Shown: piece by piece, positions 37,410 to 46,003 of the stretch | Layout: every line of letters starts with the position of its first letter | Position numbering within the stretch: position 1 is the first letter of the stretch | Assembly: GCA_037200445.1 (NCBI GenBank) | Contig: JBBCGH010000001.1 | Span: 1,674,001-1,738,000, forward strand | DNA from: Alphaproteobacteria bacterium | Lineage (GTDB): Bacteria > Pseudomonadota > Alphaproteobacteria > Rhizobiales > Xanthobacteraceae | Reading direction: 5' to 3' | Length of the DNA stretch: 64,000 nt | Notes under the pieces: generated by a model | Told to the model about the DNA's origin: nothing | What the model saw: only the letters and a program-made list of their open reading frames with translations | Databases searched by the model: none | Program-made: the position numbers and the translations under genes

Positions 37410-38282
37410 ATGAAGCTCCTCACCGTCCGCCATGCCACCGTCTATCGCTATTCGGCGCCGGTCGCGTTCGGGCAGCACCGGCTGATGCTGCGCCCGCACG
37501 ACAGTCACGACATGCGCCTGATCGGCGCGGAGCTTGCGCTGTCGCCACCCGGCATCGTGCGCTGGATGCACGACGTGTTCGGCAATTCGGTCGCGCTGGT
37601 CGATTTCTCCGCGCCCGCCGCGGAGCTTTCCATCGTCTCGACTTTGCGGCTGGAACGTTACGCGCTTGCCGAGCTCGACTTTCCGATCGCGCCGGAGGCA
37701 GAGAGCTATCCCTTCATGCATTCGGCGGACGACCGTATCGATCTCGCACGTCTGCGCGAGCCGCAGTATCCGGACCCGCGCGGCGTCGTGGAGCAATGGG
37801 CGCGGCAGTTCATCCTCGAAACGCCGGCCAACACCTTCAACCTGCTCGCCACCATGAATGCGGCGATCCGCGGCTCGTTCGAATATCGCGCGCGCGAGGA
37901 GGAGGGGACGCAGGCGCCGCTCGAGACGATCGAGCGCAAGAGCGGCACCTGCCGCGACTTCGCGCTGTTGTTCATCGAGGCGGCGCGCACGCTCGGCTTC
38001 GGCGCGCGCTTCGTGTCGGGCTATCTCTACGATCCGGCGCTCGATGGAGGCGAGGCCGTGCAGGGCGCGGGCGCGACGCACGCGTGGGCCGACCTCTATC
38101 TGCCGGGCGCCGGGTGGGTCGAGTTCGATCCGACCAATGCGCTGGTCGCCTGCGAGAACCTGATCCGCGTTGCGGTCACGCGCGACCCCGCCCAGGCGAT
38201 CCCGATCGCCGGCACCTTCACGGGCGATGGCAAATACCTCGGCATGGAGGTGGACGTGACGGTGCACGCGCAGGATCGCTAG
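37410..38282 (+). CDS. Transglutaminase-like cysteine protease family protein
   Basis: A 290-residue protein with an N-terminal bacterial transglutaminase-like domain (LTVRHATVYRYSAPVAFGQHRLMLRP, cited as residues about 3-28) and a transglutaminase core. The catalytic triad is visible: Cys in KSGTCRDFALLFIEAAR (about residue 177), His in GATHAWADLYLPG (about 226), and Asp in WVEFDPTN (about 241). No signal peptide. Such proteins occur with alpha-E and circularly permuted ATP-grasp genes in peptide or lipoate-like pathways, but none are adjacent here. Repeats follow it. Confidence 0.9.
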   Translation: MKLLTVRHATVYRYSAPVAFGQHRLMLRPHDSHDMRLIGAELALSPPGIVRWMHDVFGNSVALVDFSAPAAELSIVSTLRLERYALAELDFPIAPEAESYPFMHSADDRIDLARLREPQYPDPRGVVEQWARQFILETPANTFNLLATMNAAIRGSFEYRAREEEGTQAPLETIERKSGTCRDFALLFIEAARTLGFGARFVSGYLYDPALDGGEAVQGAGATHAWADLYLPGAGWVEFDPTNALVACENLIRVAVTRDPAQAIPIAGTFTGDGKYLGMEVDVTVHAQDR

Positions 38283-38297
38283 CGCTCGACGCTCAGC

Positions 38298-38382
38298 CCG
38301 TCATGCCCCGCGAAGGCGGGGCATCCAGTAAGCACCGGGCGCGCCGTCGTTTACTGGATCATCCGCTTTCGCGGATGACGAC
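38298..38382. repeat. Nested inverted repeat (CGTCATGCCCCGC family)
   Basis: CGTCATGCCCCGCG...CGGGGCATCCAGTAA on the left and TTTACTGGATCATCCGCTTTCGCGGATGACG on the right (quoted in two parts of the element) form small hairpins inside a larger inverted repeat. The same arrangement appears at 60360-60456. It lies 15 bases after the transglutaminase stop and 177 bases before hisZ. Confidence 0.75.
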
Positions 38383-38558
38383 GACCGAGCGTGTACCATC
38401 AAACCATTGATTTGCCATCAGATTACCCGACGTGCCGCTCAAGCATTAAGCCCACCCGGCGATCTCAATCGAAACCTTAACTGGAGCGTGCTAAACGCGC
38501 GGCCCACATATTCAACCGAGCGGCGCCGCGCCATGCGCGACACACCCAAGGTACAGCC

Positions 38559-39686
38559 ATGACCGCGCCCGGCGCACGGGCGGAGGCGCTCGTCGCGCAT
38601 TATGAGCGCGCCGGCTATGCGCGCGTTGCGCCCGCGATCCTGCAGCCGGCCGAGCCGTTCCTCGATCTCTCCGGCGAGGACATCCGCCGCCGCATGTTTC
38701 TCACCACCGATCCGGACGGGCGCGAGCTCTGTTTGCGGCCCGACCTTACGATTCCAGTCTCGTGCGACTATCTCGCTTCGCCCGAAGCCGGCGAGGCGCT
38801 CGGCTTTTGTTATCTCGCGCCGGTCTTTCGCCATCGGGCCGACGGGCCGGCCGAATTCATCCAGGGCGGCATCGAGGCGTTCGGGCGGCGCGACACCGCC
38901 GCGGCCGATGCCGAGATGCTCGCGCTCGGGCTCGAGGCCACGACGCACTACGGCATCGATGCGCCGGAAATCCGCATGGGCGATGTCGCGTTGTTCGCGG
39001 CGTTGATCGCGGCGCTCGATCTGTCCGCCGCCTGGAAGCGGCGGCTCATCAAGGACTTCAACCGTGCCGGCAGCCTCGCGGACGATCTCGACCGGCTCGT
39101 GAACGCTGCAGCGAGCGAGCGGCCCGAATACCAGGGCGTGCTCGCCGCGCTCGCCGGCTCCGACCCGAAGGCCGCGCACGCGCTGGTGACCGACCTGTTG
39201 TCGATCGCCGGCATCACGGCGGTCGGCGGCCGCTCGGTCGGTGAGATCGCGGATCGCTTTCTGGAACAGGCGGCGCTTGGTGCGAGCTCCGGCCTGCCGC
39301 GCGCAACCCGCGCGCTGATCGAACAATTCCTGTCCATCAGCGGCGACCCGGACGAGGCCGCCGACGCGCTGCGCACGCTGGCCGCCGAACAAAAAGTCGA
39401 TCTTTCCGCCGCGCTCGACCTGTTCGAGAGCCGCACCGGCTTTCTCGCCGCACAGGGCGTCGAGGTCTCGCGCATCAAGTTCTCGACCGCGTTCGGACGC
39501 GGCCTCGACTACTACACCGGCTTCGTGTTCGAGCTGCACGACAAGGAAATGCGCGCCGGCCGCCAGCTCGTCGCGGGCGGACGCTATGACGGGTTGCTCT
39601 CGCGCCTCGGGGCCCCCGCGCCGATTCCGGCCGTCGGCTTCTCGGTGTGGATCGAGCGGCTGAACGAGATCGGGGCGCAGCCATGA
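38559..39686 (+). CDS. hisZ: ATP phosphoribosyltransferase regulatory subunit
   Basis: A 375-residue HisRS-like paralog that binds HisG and makes the first step of histidine biosynthesis histidine-sensitive. It has the catalytic fold of class II synthetases ([18 protein letters not shown], residues about 58-75; YLAPVFRHR) and remnants of the histidine motifs ([27 protein letters not shown]), but lacks the tRNA-binding C-terminal domain. The stop overlaps the hisG start (ATGA), so the two are translationally coupled. The call over hisS follows from length, the missing C-terminal domain and the hisG neighbour. Confidence 0.93.
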   Translation: MTAPGARAEALVAHYERAGYARVAPAILQPAEPFLDLSGEDIRRRMFLTTDPDGRELCLRPDLTIPVSCDYLASPEAGEALGFCYLAPVFRHRADGPAEFIQGGIEAFGRRDTAAADAEMLALGLEATTHYGIDAPEIRMGDVALFAALIAALDLSAAWKRRLIKDFNRAGSLADDLDRLVNAAASERPEYQGVLAALAGSDPKAAHALVTDLLSIAGITAVGGRSVGEIADRFLEQAALGASSGLPRATRALIEQFLSISGDPDEAADALRTLAAEQKVDLSAALDLFESRTGFLAAQGVEVSRIKFSTAFGRGLDYYTGFVFELHDKEMRAGRQLVAGGRYDGLLSRLGAPAPIPAVGFSVWIERLNEIGAQP

Positions 39687-40660
39687 GCGCGCCGTTCGTT
39701 CTCGCTGTCCCGTCGAAGGGCCGCCTGCAGGAGAATGCGGAAGGCTTCTTCGCGCGCGCGGGCCTGCAGCTGGTCAAGCCGCGCGGCGCGCGCGAATACC
39801 GCGGCGCGATCGCCGGAATGCCGGGCGTCGAGGTCGCTTACCTCTCGGCCTCCGATATCACCACGCAGCTTGGTCTCGGCGCGGTCCACTTCGGCGTCAC
39901 CGGCGAAGACCAGATCCGCGAGATGTATCCCGACGCGGAAAGCCGCGTGGTGCTGATCGAGAAGCTCGGTTTCGGCGAGGCGAACGTCGTGGTCGCGGTG
40001 CCGCAGGCCTGGATCGACGTGCGCACCATGGCCGACCTCGACGATGTGGCCACCGCGTTCCGCGCCGCGCACGACCGCAAGATGCGTGTCGCCACGAAAT
40101 ACGTGAACCTGACGCGGCAGTTCTTCTCCGCCCACGGCATCATCGACTACCGCATCGTCGAGAGCCTCGGCGCAACCGAGGGCGCGCCGGCAGCCGGAAC
40201 CGCCGAACTGATCGTCGACATCACCACGACAGGCGCGACGCTTGCGGCGAACGCGCTGAAGGTGCTCGACGACGGCACCATGCTGCGCTCGGAAGCGAAT
40301 TTGATCGCGGCACGCGGCGCCGAATGGGGCGCGAGCGAGCGCGAGACCGCGCGGCTCATCCTGGATCGCATCGCCGCGCACGGCCGCGCGCGCGCGTTCC
40401 GAGAGGTGCGCACGCGCGCGCCCCGCATCAACGATGCGGTGCTCGCCGAGGCAAAGAGCCGCTTCGGCGTCGCCTCCCCGTTCGGCGGGCCGACCTCGTC
40501 CGGCATGATCACGCTGCACTGTCCGCCCGGAAACGTGCATGCGCTCGCAAGCTTCCTACGCGGTGAGGGCGCAGAGAGCGTGACGGTCGCCGATATCGAC
40601 TACGTTTTCACGCGCGACAATCCGCTCCACGCCAAGCTGGAGAAGGGGCTGGCGGGGTAG
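39683..40660 (+). CDS. hisG: ATP phosphoribosyltransferase catalytic subunit
   Basis: A 325-residue enzyme joining ATP and PRPP in the first step of histidine synthesis. Landmarks: [14 protein letters not shown] (residues about 5-18), [23 protein letters not shown]-type [16 protein letters not shown] (about 134-148), and the PRPP loop [16 protein letters not shown] (about 173-188). It overlaps hisZ by 4 bases and, with it, forms the HisZG-type enzyme. The C-terminal 100 residues ([19 protein letters not shown] onward) are longer than the minimal short-form HisG, as in other Bradyrhizobiaceae. Confidence 0.95.
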   Translation: MSAPFVLAVPSKGRLQENAEGFFARAGLQLVKPRGAREYRGAIAGMPGVEVAYLSASDITTQLGLGAVHFGVTGEDQIREMYPDAESRVVLIEKLGFGEANVVVAVPQAWIDVRTMADLDDVATAFRAAHDRKMRVATKYVNLTRQFFSAHGIIDYRIVESLGATEGAPAAGTAELIVDITTTGATLAANALKVLDDGTMLRSEANLIAARGAEWGASERETARLILDRIAAHGRARAFREVRTRAPRINDAVLAEAKSRFGVASPFGGPTSSGMITLHCPPGNVHALASFLRGEGAESVTVADIDYVFTRDNPLHAKLEKGLAG

Positions 40661-40669
40661 CGCGTGTAA

Positions 40670-40700
40670 GTGTGGCTCGTTCCTTGCGGTCGGGCCACAC
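40670..40700. terminator. Weak hairpin between convergent hisG and esterase genes
   Basis: GTGTGGCTCG at 40670-40679 pairs with CGGGCCACAC at 40691-40700, one G-T mismatch, 11-base loop, followed by CCCAGTTTTC. It lies 9 bases after the hisG stop. A plausible but imperfect terminator. Confidence 0.4.
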
Positions 40701-40723
40701 CCCAGTTTTCGCATCAAGCGTCG

Positions 40724-42466
40724 TCAGGGCCCGAACTTGGGCGCGGGCGTTTGATTGAAGTCGCGCTCGTCGGTGACGCAGACAAAGTTAGCCGCCACGT
40801 TGGTGGCGCCGCTCCCCTTGTACTTGGCGACCTTCGGGTAGAGGCACAGCGGCCGGGTCATCTGCACCGCCGGCGGCGTATCGGCGACGAACTTGGTGGC
40901 GAGGATCGTCTCCGGCGCCACGCCCTGTTCGACCCATTGCACCAGCGGCGTCAGCGCGTCGAACACGTTCGGGCCCGGCCCGCCGGAGCAATGGAACATG
41001 CCCGGCACCATGAACAGGCGGGCATAGCGCTGTGTCTTGTCGAGTTTGGGGTCCTCGCCCGGCCTGAAGTCCACCTTTTGAACGTCATCGCGGTCAGGGC
41101 CGTTACCGCGGTCGATCTTCGCCACCGCGTTGAAGTAGTTGATGCTGCTCTGCGGCGGAATGAGCGGGTCGGCCCATCCGTGATACATCAAGAGCTTGTT
41201 GCCGCGCCGGTTGAAGTCGCTCAGATCAGTGCTGACCGCATTCAGCGTATCGGCCAGCTGGTCGTCGACCGTGCGCACGTCACGATGGAAGTCGAAGTTC
41301 GCATAGTTGGTCGCGCTGGAGGGGACCCCGAAGCCCGACCCGAACACCCAGTAGAACAGGCCGTCGAAGGCGGGTTCCGGCAGGCGTTCCTGGAACGCGA
41401 GGCCGAGCGCAAGGATGTCGTCGGTTTCGCTGCCGCGCGCGCCGCCCGGATTGATGAGCTGCCCGTTCTGCGGGTCGCTCGTACCGGCGTAGTAGTTCCG
41501 CATCGTCGTGACCTGCTCCGCGCTCAGGCACGCAGGCGGCAGGTTGGAGCCGGTGCATTGCAGCACCTTCGGGTCGAACTTGCAGTCGCGCGGATCGGTG
41601 AGGAACGGATCGGTGGTCACGCCGCCGTCCTGGCCGACGCACTGAGCGAGCACGGCATTATTGATCAGCGTCATCTGGCCCGGCTGGATGAATCGGCCGG
41701 GCGTCTTGTGGGTGTTCTGCCAGCTCGCCAGTCCGGCCATGTGCAGATGCGTGCGATTGAACGCCGCCGCACCGGCGAGGACGCCGTTGTAGTCCTCGGG
41801 GAAGCGCTGCGCTTCCATCAAGGCATTCTGTCCCCCGGTCGAGCATCCGGCGAAATAAGCGGTCTGCGCGGCGTGATGGTAGAACGCATTGGCGATCTCC
41901 TTGCCGCGCAGCGTCATCAGGTGGATTGCCCGGTAGCCGAAGTCCTTGATCCGCTCCGGGTCTCCGAACAGGCCGGTTGACGGCGATGCCGGATCGCCGA
42001 ACGCGATCGCCAGGGGATTCCCCATATTGCCGGCCGAGCCGCAAAACAGCGGATTGCATCCGGATGACCCGGTGCCGAGGTCGCTGTTGGTCGAGGCGAA
42101 GCCCTGCTGGATGCCCAGCGCGAGCTCGCTGTAGGTGATGACGCCCTGGAAGCCGCCGCCGCCGGTGCCGAGGAACCTGCCGTTCCACGTCGTTTTGGGA
42201 AGCCAGACCTCGATCTTGATGGTGGAATCGCTCATCGGGGTGATCGTCGCCGTGACACGGCAGAAGGCCGGTAGCCCGGTGAGCGGCGCCGCCCCCGGGG
42301 GGACGAACGTTCCGCTGTCGTTGTCCGTGGCCGACGTGATGATGGTGTGCTGTAACTGCAGACCACTCAGATTGGTGCAGGGTGTCGCGGCCGCAGGCGC
42401 GGCGCTGAACGCGGCCGAGGCAACGAGGGCCACGGCCGAGCCGACGAGCAGATGTCGATGATGCAT
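40724..42466 (-). CDS. Secreted tannase/feruloyl esterase family protein
   Basis: A 580-residue secreted serine esterase. The signal peptide (residues 1-27, ending AAPAAA) is followed by the family nucleophile motif in AYFAGCSTGGQNALMEAQRF (Ser in GCSTGG, about residue 211), the acid in YHGWADPLIPP and the histidine in FMVPGMFHCSGGPG. The cysteines beside Ser and His form the CS-D-HC disulfide-linked triad of tannases and feruloyl esterases. A calcium-site-like acidic segment (CVGQDGGVTTDPFLTDPRDC, residues about 276-295) is present. It may release phenolic acids from plant material. The gene stands alone. Confidence 0.9.
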   Translation of the reverse strand: MHHRHLLVGSAVALVASAAFSAAPAAATPCTNLSGLQLQHTIITSATDNDSGTFVPPGAAPLTGLPAFCRVTATITPMSDSTIKIEVWLPKTTWNGRFLGTGGGGFQGVITYSELALGIQQGFASTNSDLGTGSSGCNPLFCGSAGNMGNPLAIAFGDPASPSTGLFGDPERIKDFGYRAIHLMTLRGKEIANAFYHHAAQTAYFAGCSTGGQNALMEAQRFPEDYNGVLAGAAAFNRTHLHMAGLASWQNTHKTPGRFIQPGQMTLINNAVLAQCVGQDGGVTTDPFLTDPRDCKFDPKVLQCTGSNLPPACLSAEQVTTMRNYYAGTSDPQNGQLINPGGARGSETDDILALGLAFQERLPEPAFDGLFYWVFGSGFGVPSSATNYANFDFHRDVRTVDDQLADTLNAVSTDLSDFNRRGNKLLMYHGWADPLIPPQSSINYFNAVAKIDRGNGPDRDDVQKVDFRPGEDPKLDKTQRYARLFMVPGMFHCSGGPGPNVFDALTPLVQWVEQGVAPETILATKFVADTPPAVQMTRPLCLYPKVAKYKGSGATNVAANFVCVTDERDFNQTPAPKFGP

Positions 42467-42657
42467 GGGGCACTCCTCCCTGAGGCCCCCCAGCCTGCAT
42501 ATCTTGCCGGATCGTCCTCAGGTTGTCGCCTCACAATCTGTCATCGGTGACACGCTCCTGTTGCGCACCCCAAGGACGGTGGGGCTGCAGCTGTGCCGGC
42601 GCGGTTACGCGCCCTGATCCTGTGGGACGGAGCGGAGGATGCGTCGGCGGCGAAACT

Positions 42658-43128
42658 TTAATGAACGTCAGCGCCTTCGCTCTTCGTCCGGAACACCACG
42701 AAGTGCGTGATCGAGAAATTCACCGCGAAGCTCACCAGGATCGCGATCGCCTTGGCGGCCCATACAGGGAGCCCCGCGTATCGCGCCGCGACGACGACGG
42801 TGATCGTGGAGGCGATCACCGCGACGATGCCGGAGCCGACGAAGCCCGCGTAGTACCGCAAGCTGAGCTTGCCGCCGGTCTCGGCCGAAAAGGTGGTGAA
42901 CGAGTTCATCACATAGGAGCCGGTGTTGGCGACGAACCACGCGGTGACGTTCGCGACCACGAGCGACGACGTGACAAAGCCGAGCAGCAGGAAAAAGATC
43001 GCCGCATCCACGGCCGTGTTGACCAGGCCGACGAGCGCAAACGACATTGCCTTGAGCGCGACGGCGCGGTCACGCCACGCCGCGGTGAGGCGTTCGGCAA
43101 GGCTTGCGACCGGCGCCGGCTCCTTCAT
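42658..43128 (-). CDS. GtrA family membrane protein
   Basis: A 156-residue protein with four membrane helices (residues about 27-47, 55-75, 93-113, 121-143). GtrA landmarks are AMSFALVGLVNTAVDAAIFFLL (residues about 28-49, quoted in part), ANTGSYVMNSFTTF and SFAVNFSITHFVVFR. GtrA proteins are small partners of polyprenyl-phosphate sugar pathways and are thought to flip the lipid-linked sugar. It is divergent from a GT2 gene (74-base gap) that makes such a sugar lipid, so the two very likely work together. Confidence 0.85.
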   Translation of the reverse strand: MKEPAPVASLAERLTAAWRDRAVALKAMSFALVGLVNTAVDAAIFFLLLGFVTSSLVVANVTAWFVANTGSYVMNSFTTFSAETGGKLSLRYYAGFVGSGIVAVIASTITVVVAARYAGLPVWAAKAIAILVSFAVNFSITHFVVFRTKSEGADVH

Positions 43129-43202
43129 GCGGCCCGCTTAGCATGCCGGGGTAAGCCGCGCGACCAATTCAATTTGGCCGTCCCATGCGCTATATAGAGG
43201 CC

Positions 43203-44189
43203 ATGAAAGCCGGCCTTTCCATCGTGGTGCCGCTCTACAACGAGGCGAAGAACCTCGCGCGCCTGCATGCGCAGCTTGCCGAAGTGGCGCGCAAGCTTTC
43301 CAGGACGCGCGACCTCTCGGTCGAGGTCGTCTACGTGGATGACGGCTCGAGCGACAACACGCTGCAGATCGCGCGCGCGCTGCCGGCAGCCTCACTCGAC
43401 GTGCAGGTGCTGGCGCTGTCGCGCAACTTCGGCAAGGAAGCGGCGCTCGCCGCAGGCCTCGATCATGCGGCGCGCGGCGCCGTTCTGTTCATGGACGGCG
43501 ACGGGCAGCACCCGGTCGGGCTGATCGAGACGCTGGTCGGCCATTGGCTCGATGGCGGCTATGACGTCGTCTACACCGCCAAGGCGCATCGCGAAAACGA
43601 GTCGGCACTGCGCCGGCTCGGCAGCAGGACATTCTACGCGCTGCTCAACTGGGGCGCGCGCCACAAGATTCCGGAGGATGCCGGCGACTTCCGGCTGCTC
43701 TCCCCGCGCGCCGCGCTCGCGCTGCGCCAGATGCCGGAGCGCAACCGCTTCTTCAAAGGGCTCGCGAGCTGGATCGGCTTTCGGCAAATCCGCGTCGACT
43801 ATCAGCCGGAGGAGCGCCAGCACGGCGCCACGACATTCGGCTGGGCCTCGCTCATCGGCCTCTCGATCGAAGGCATCACGTCGTTCTCGGTCGCGCCGCT
43901 GCGCCTCGCCAGCCTGCTCGGGCTGCTGCTCGCCGTAACCGCGTTGATCTTCGGCGCCAGCATGCTGTTCGAGGTCTTGTTCTACGGTGTGGCCGTGCCG
44001 GGCTATCCGTCGGTCGTGGTCGGGCTGATGGTGCTGGGCGGCGTGCAACTGGTCATGATCGGCGTGCTCGGCGAATACATCGGCAAGATCCTGTCCGAGC
44101 AGAAGGCGCGCCCGATCTATTTCATCGCCGAGCACAGCGTGAAGGCGGCCGAGGGCGAAGCCGGCGCGACGCGTACGGCCGCCGAATAG
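43203..44189 (+). CDS. GT2 polyprenyl-phosphate glycosyltransferase (ArnC/GtrB-like)
   Basis: A 328-residue enzyme. The catalytic domain has LSIVVPLYNEAKNL, EVVYVDDGSSDNT, LFMDGDGQHPVGLIE (DxD metal site) and AGDFRLLSPRAA; RHGATTFGW-type HGATTFGWASLIGLS follows, and two C-terminal membrane helices end at GEYIGKILSEQKARP. This is the layout of enzymes charging undecaprenyl phosphate with a sugar. The ATG at 43203 gives the usual N-terminus; an in-frame ATG at 43185 would add six residues. A YdjC-type deacetylase gene follows 6 bases later and a GtrA gene is divergent, together resembling the Bordetella Lgm and Francisella NaxD/FlmF systems. Confidence 0.9.
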   Translation: MKAGLSIVVPLYNEAKNLARLHAQLAEVARKLSRTRDLSVEVVYVDDGSSDNTLQIARALPAASLDVQVLALSRNFGKEAALAAGLDHAARGAVLFMDGDGQHPVGLIETLVGHWLDGGYDVVYTAKAHRENESALRRLGSRTFYALLNWGARHKIPEDAGDFRLLSPRAALALRQMPERNRFFKGLASWIGFRQIRVDYQPEERQHGATTFGWASLIGLSIEGITSFSVAPLRLASLLGLLLAVTALIFGASMLFEVLFYGVAVPGYPSVVVGLMVLGGVQLVMIGVLGEYIGKILSEQKARPIYFIAEHSVKAAEGEAGATRTAAE

Positions 44190-44195
44190 GTCCTC

Positions 44196-45026
44196 GTGGC
44201 AGAACACACGCCCCGGCATTTCTGGCTCTGCGCGGACGACTATGGCATTGCGCCGGGCGTGAATGCCGCGATTCGCGACCTCGTGGCGCGCGGCCGGCTC
44301 AATGCCACCTCGGTCATGGTGGTCGCGCCGGGTTTCACGCCGGCCGAAGTAAGCGCGCTGACGAAGGCCGGAAAGGCCGCCATCGGCCTGCACCTCACGC
44401 TGAGCGCGCCCTTCAAGCCGCTCACGGCCGGCTTCACGCCGCTCGCCCAGGGCGCCTTCCATCCGCTGCCGCTGCTGCTGCTGCTGTCGCTGCTGCGCCG
44501 GCTCAATCCGGCTGCGCTCGCCCGCGAGATTGAGGCGCAGATCGCAGCTTTTGTGGCGGGGTTCGGGCGCGCGCCCGCTTTCATCGACGGCCATCAGCAC
44601 GTGCATCTCTTTCCGCAAGTGCGCGACGTGGTGCTTGATGCGGCGCGGCGTCTTGCTCCCGGCGCCTGGGTGCGTCAGTGCGTCAGCGCCCGTCCTTGGC
44701 GCACGCGGCTCAACGATCCGAAAGGGTTGCTGGTCGATGCGCTGAGCCGGGCGGTGCGCGAGCGCGCGCAGAAGCTCGGCATCGCGACCAATTCCGGCTT
44801 TGCCGGCACCTACACCTACCGGCCGGATGCCGATTTTGCCCGCCTGTTTCCGGGCTTCCTCGCAGGCTTGCCGGAGGGCGGGCTGGTCATGTGCCATCCC
44901 GGACATGTTGATGCCGAGCTCGCGCGCCTCGATCCGCTCACGACCGTGCGGGAACGCGAATATGCGTATTTGTCGGGCAATGCCTTTCCCGAGGCGCTGA
45001 AAGCGCACGATTTGACGCTGAACTGA
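44196..45026 (+). CDS. ChbG/HpnK (YdjC) family carbohydrate deacetylase
   Basis: A 276-residue metal-dependent deacetylase. Metal and catalytic motifs are present: LCADDYGIAPGVN (catalytic and metal Asp, about residues 11-23), GLHLTLS (about 65), FIDGHQHVHLFPQV (about 129-142) and MCHPGH (about 230). Family members remove an acetyl group from N-acetylated sugars, for example on hopanoids (HpnK) or undecaprenyl-phosphate GalNAc (NaxD). It begins with a GTG 6 bases after the GT2 stop, so the two are coupled. The neighbours favour a lipid-linked sugar over chitobiose as substrate; no other hopanoid genes are present. Confidence 0.88.
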   Translation: MAEHTPRHFWLCADDYGIAPGVNAAIRDLVARGRLNATSVMVVAPGFTPAEVSALTKAGKAAIGLHLTLSAPFKPLTAGFTPLAQGAFHPLPLLLLLSLLRRLNPAALAREIEAQIAAFVAGFGRAPAFIDGHQHVHLFPQVRDVVLDAARRLAPGAWVRQCVSARPWRTRLNDPKGLLVDALSRAVRERAQKLGIATNSGFAGTYTYRPDADFARLFPGFLAGLPEGGLVMCHPGHVDAELARLDPLTTVREREYAYLSGNAFPEALKAHDLTLN

Positions 45027-45127
45027 AACGGTTCGTCCTGCGACAACATTTCTTGGGAGTGCCATACCGCTAGGCTAGACCCCGCCCCATATGTTGGCCG
45101 CCCCACCCGGGGTCCGAGGAGGAAATC

Positions 45128-45928
45128 ATGACGCCGCAGGAACGCCAGCTCATCGGCGAGCTGTTCCAACGTCTGGCATCACTCGAGAACAATCCGCGCG
45201 ATCCCGACGCGGAGGCGATGATCCGCGAAGGGCTGCGCCGGGCGCCCAACGGGGTCTATTCGCTGGTGCAGAGCGTGCTCGTGCAGGACGAGGCGCTCAA
45301 GGCCGCCAACAACCGCATCCAGGAATACGAGCAGCAGTCCGGCGGTTCTCAGCAGGAGGAGCAGCCGCGCGGTTTCCTCGATTCCATGCGCAATTCGATT
45401 TTCGGAGGGGGCGAGCCACGTGGCTCCGTGCCGCGCGTGCCGCAGGGCGGAGCCCCGGCCGGCCGGACCGATCCGTGGGGCCAGCAGCCGGGGTATCAGC
45501 CGCAGCAGGGCTATCCGCAGCAGCAGGGCTTTCCGCCGGGATATCAGCCTGGCGCGCCGATGCAGCCACAGGGCGGCGGAGGCGGCTCGTTCCTCGGCAC
45601 CGCCGCTGCGGCCGCGGCCGGCATGATCGGCGGATCATTGCTGATGAACGGTATTCGCTCGGCTATGGCCGGCCACCAGGGCGGACCGGCCTCGAAAGCA
45701 TTCGAGGGTCTCGGCGGTGGCGAGCGGCCGCTTGGTGGCAGCGCAGCGAACAGCGATCTCGCGCGCGATGCGGGTCTCAACGATATCGCGGGTGGACGCG
45801 GCGGCTCGGGCGGCGGCACACAACGCGCGGGACTGTTCGACGACAATCAGGATGACGGCGACTCGGGCTACGAGGACAGCGGCGACGACGGCGATTACGA
45901 TGACGGCGGTGATTCCGACACCGCGTAA
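45128..45928 (+). CDS. DUF2076 family protein
   Basis: A 266-residue protein. The N-terminal helical part (TPQERQLIGELFQRLASLE, DAEAMIREGLRRAPNGVYSLVQSVLVQDEAL, cited in pieces) is the DUF2076 signature. A Gln/Pro/Gly-rich middle (PQQGYPQQQGFPPGYQPG) is followed by one hydrophobic Ala/Gly helix (FLGTAAAAAAGMIGGSLL, about residues 158-175), then a strongly acidic Asp-rich C-terminus. No signal peptide; the helix may anchor it in a membrane. Function is unknown. Ribosome site GGAGGA precedes the ATG, and a clear terminator follows. Confidence 0.85.
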   Translation: MTPQERQLIGELFQRLASLENNPRDPDAEAMIREGLRRAPNGVYSLVQSVLVQDEALKAANNRIQEYEQQSGGSQQEEQPRGFLDSMRNSIFGGGEPRGSVPRVPQGGAPAGRTDPWGQQPGYQPQQGYPQQQGFPPGYQPGAPMQPQGGGGGSFLGTAAAAAAGMIGGSLLMNGIRSAMAGHQGGPASKAFEGLGGGERPLGGSAANSDLARDAGLNDIAGGRGGSGGGTQRAGLFDDNQDDGDSGYEDSGDDGDYDDGGDSDTA

Positions 45929-45952
45929 CGCGACGTTGCTGACTCGAATGCC

Positions 45953-45983
45953 AAAGGCCGCCGCATCTCTGCGACGGCCTTTT
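45953..45983 (+). terminator. Rho-independent terminator after the DUF2076 gene
   Basis: AAAGGCCGCCGCA pairs with TGCGACGGCCTTT (13-bp stem, one mismatch, loop of 5) followed by TGTTTC. A-rich left flank and T-rich right flank suit both strands, so it may also serve the convergent transpeptidase gene whose stop is at 46004. Confidence 0.75.
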
Positions 45984-46003
45984 GTTTCGAGAGAAGCGCG
46001 AAG

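Noticed and set aside
36683-38382. Repeats considered as a CRISPR array or insertion-sequence ends
   Set aside because: Copies are scattered, self-complementary and not regularly spaced, with no cas or transposase genes.
38559-39686. hisZ considered as a second hisS
   Set aside because: It lacks the C-terminal anticodon-binding domain, is 375 residues long and overlaps hisG, which identifies the regulatory subunit.
43191-43197. TATATA before the GT2 start considered as a -10 promoter box
   Set aside because: It ends about five bases before the chosen ATG, too close unless the transcript is leaderless, and no -35 match lies at proper spacing.
44196-45026. Deacetylase considered as part of a hopanoid gene cluster (HpnK)
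   Set aside because: No squalene-hopene cyclase or other hpn genes are present; neighbours GtrA and GT2 point to polyprenyl-phosphate sugars.
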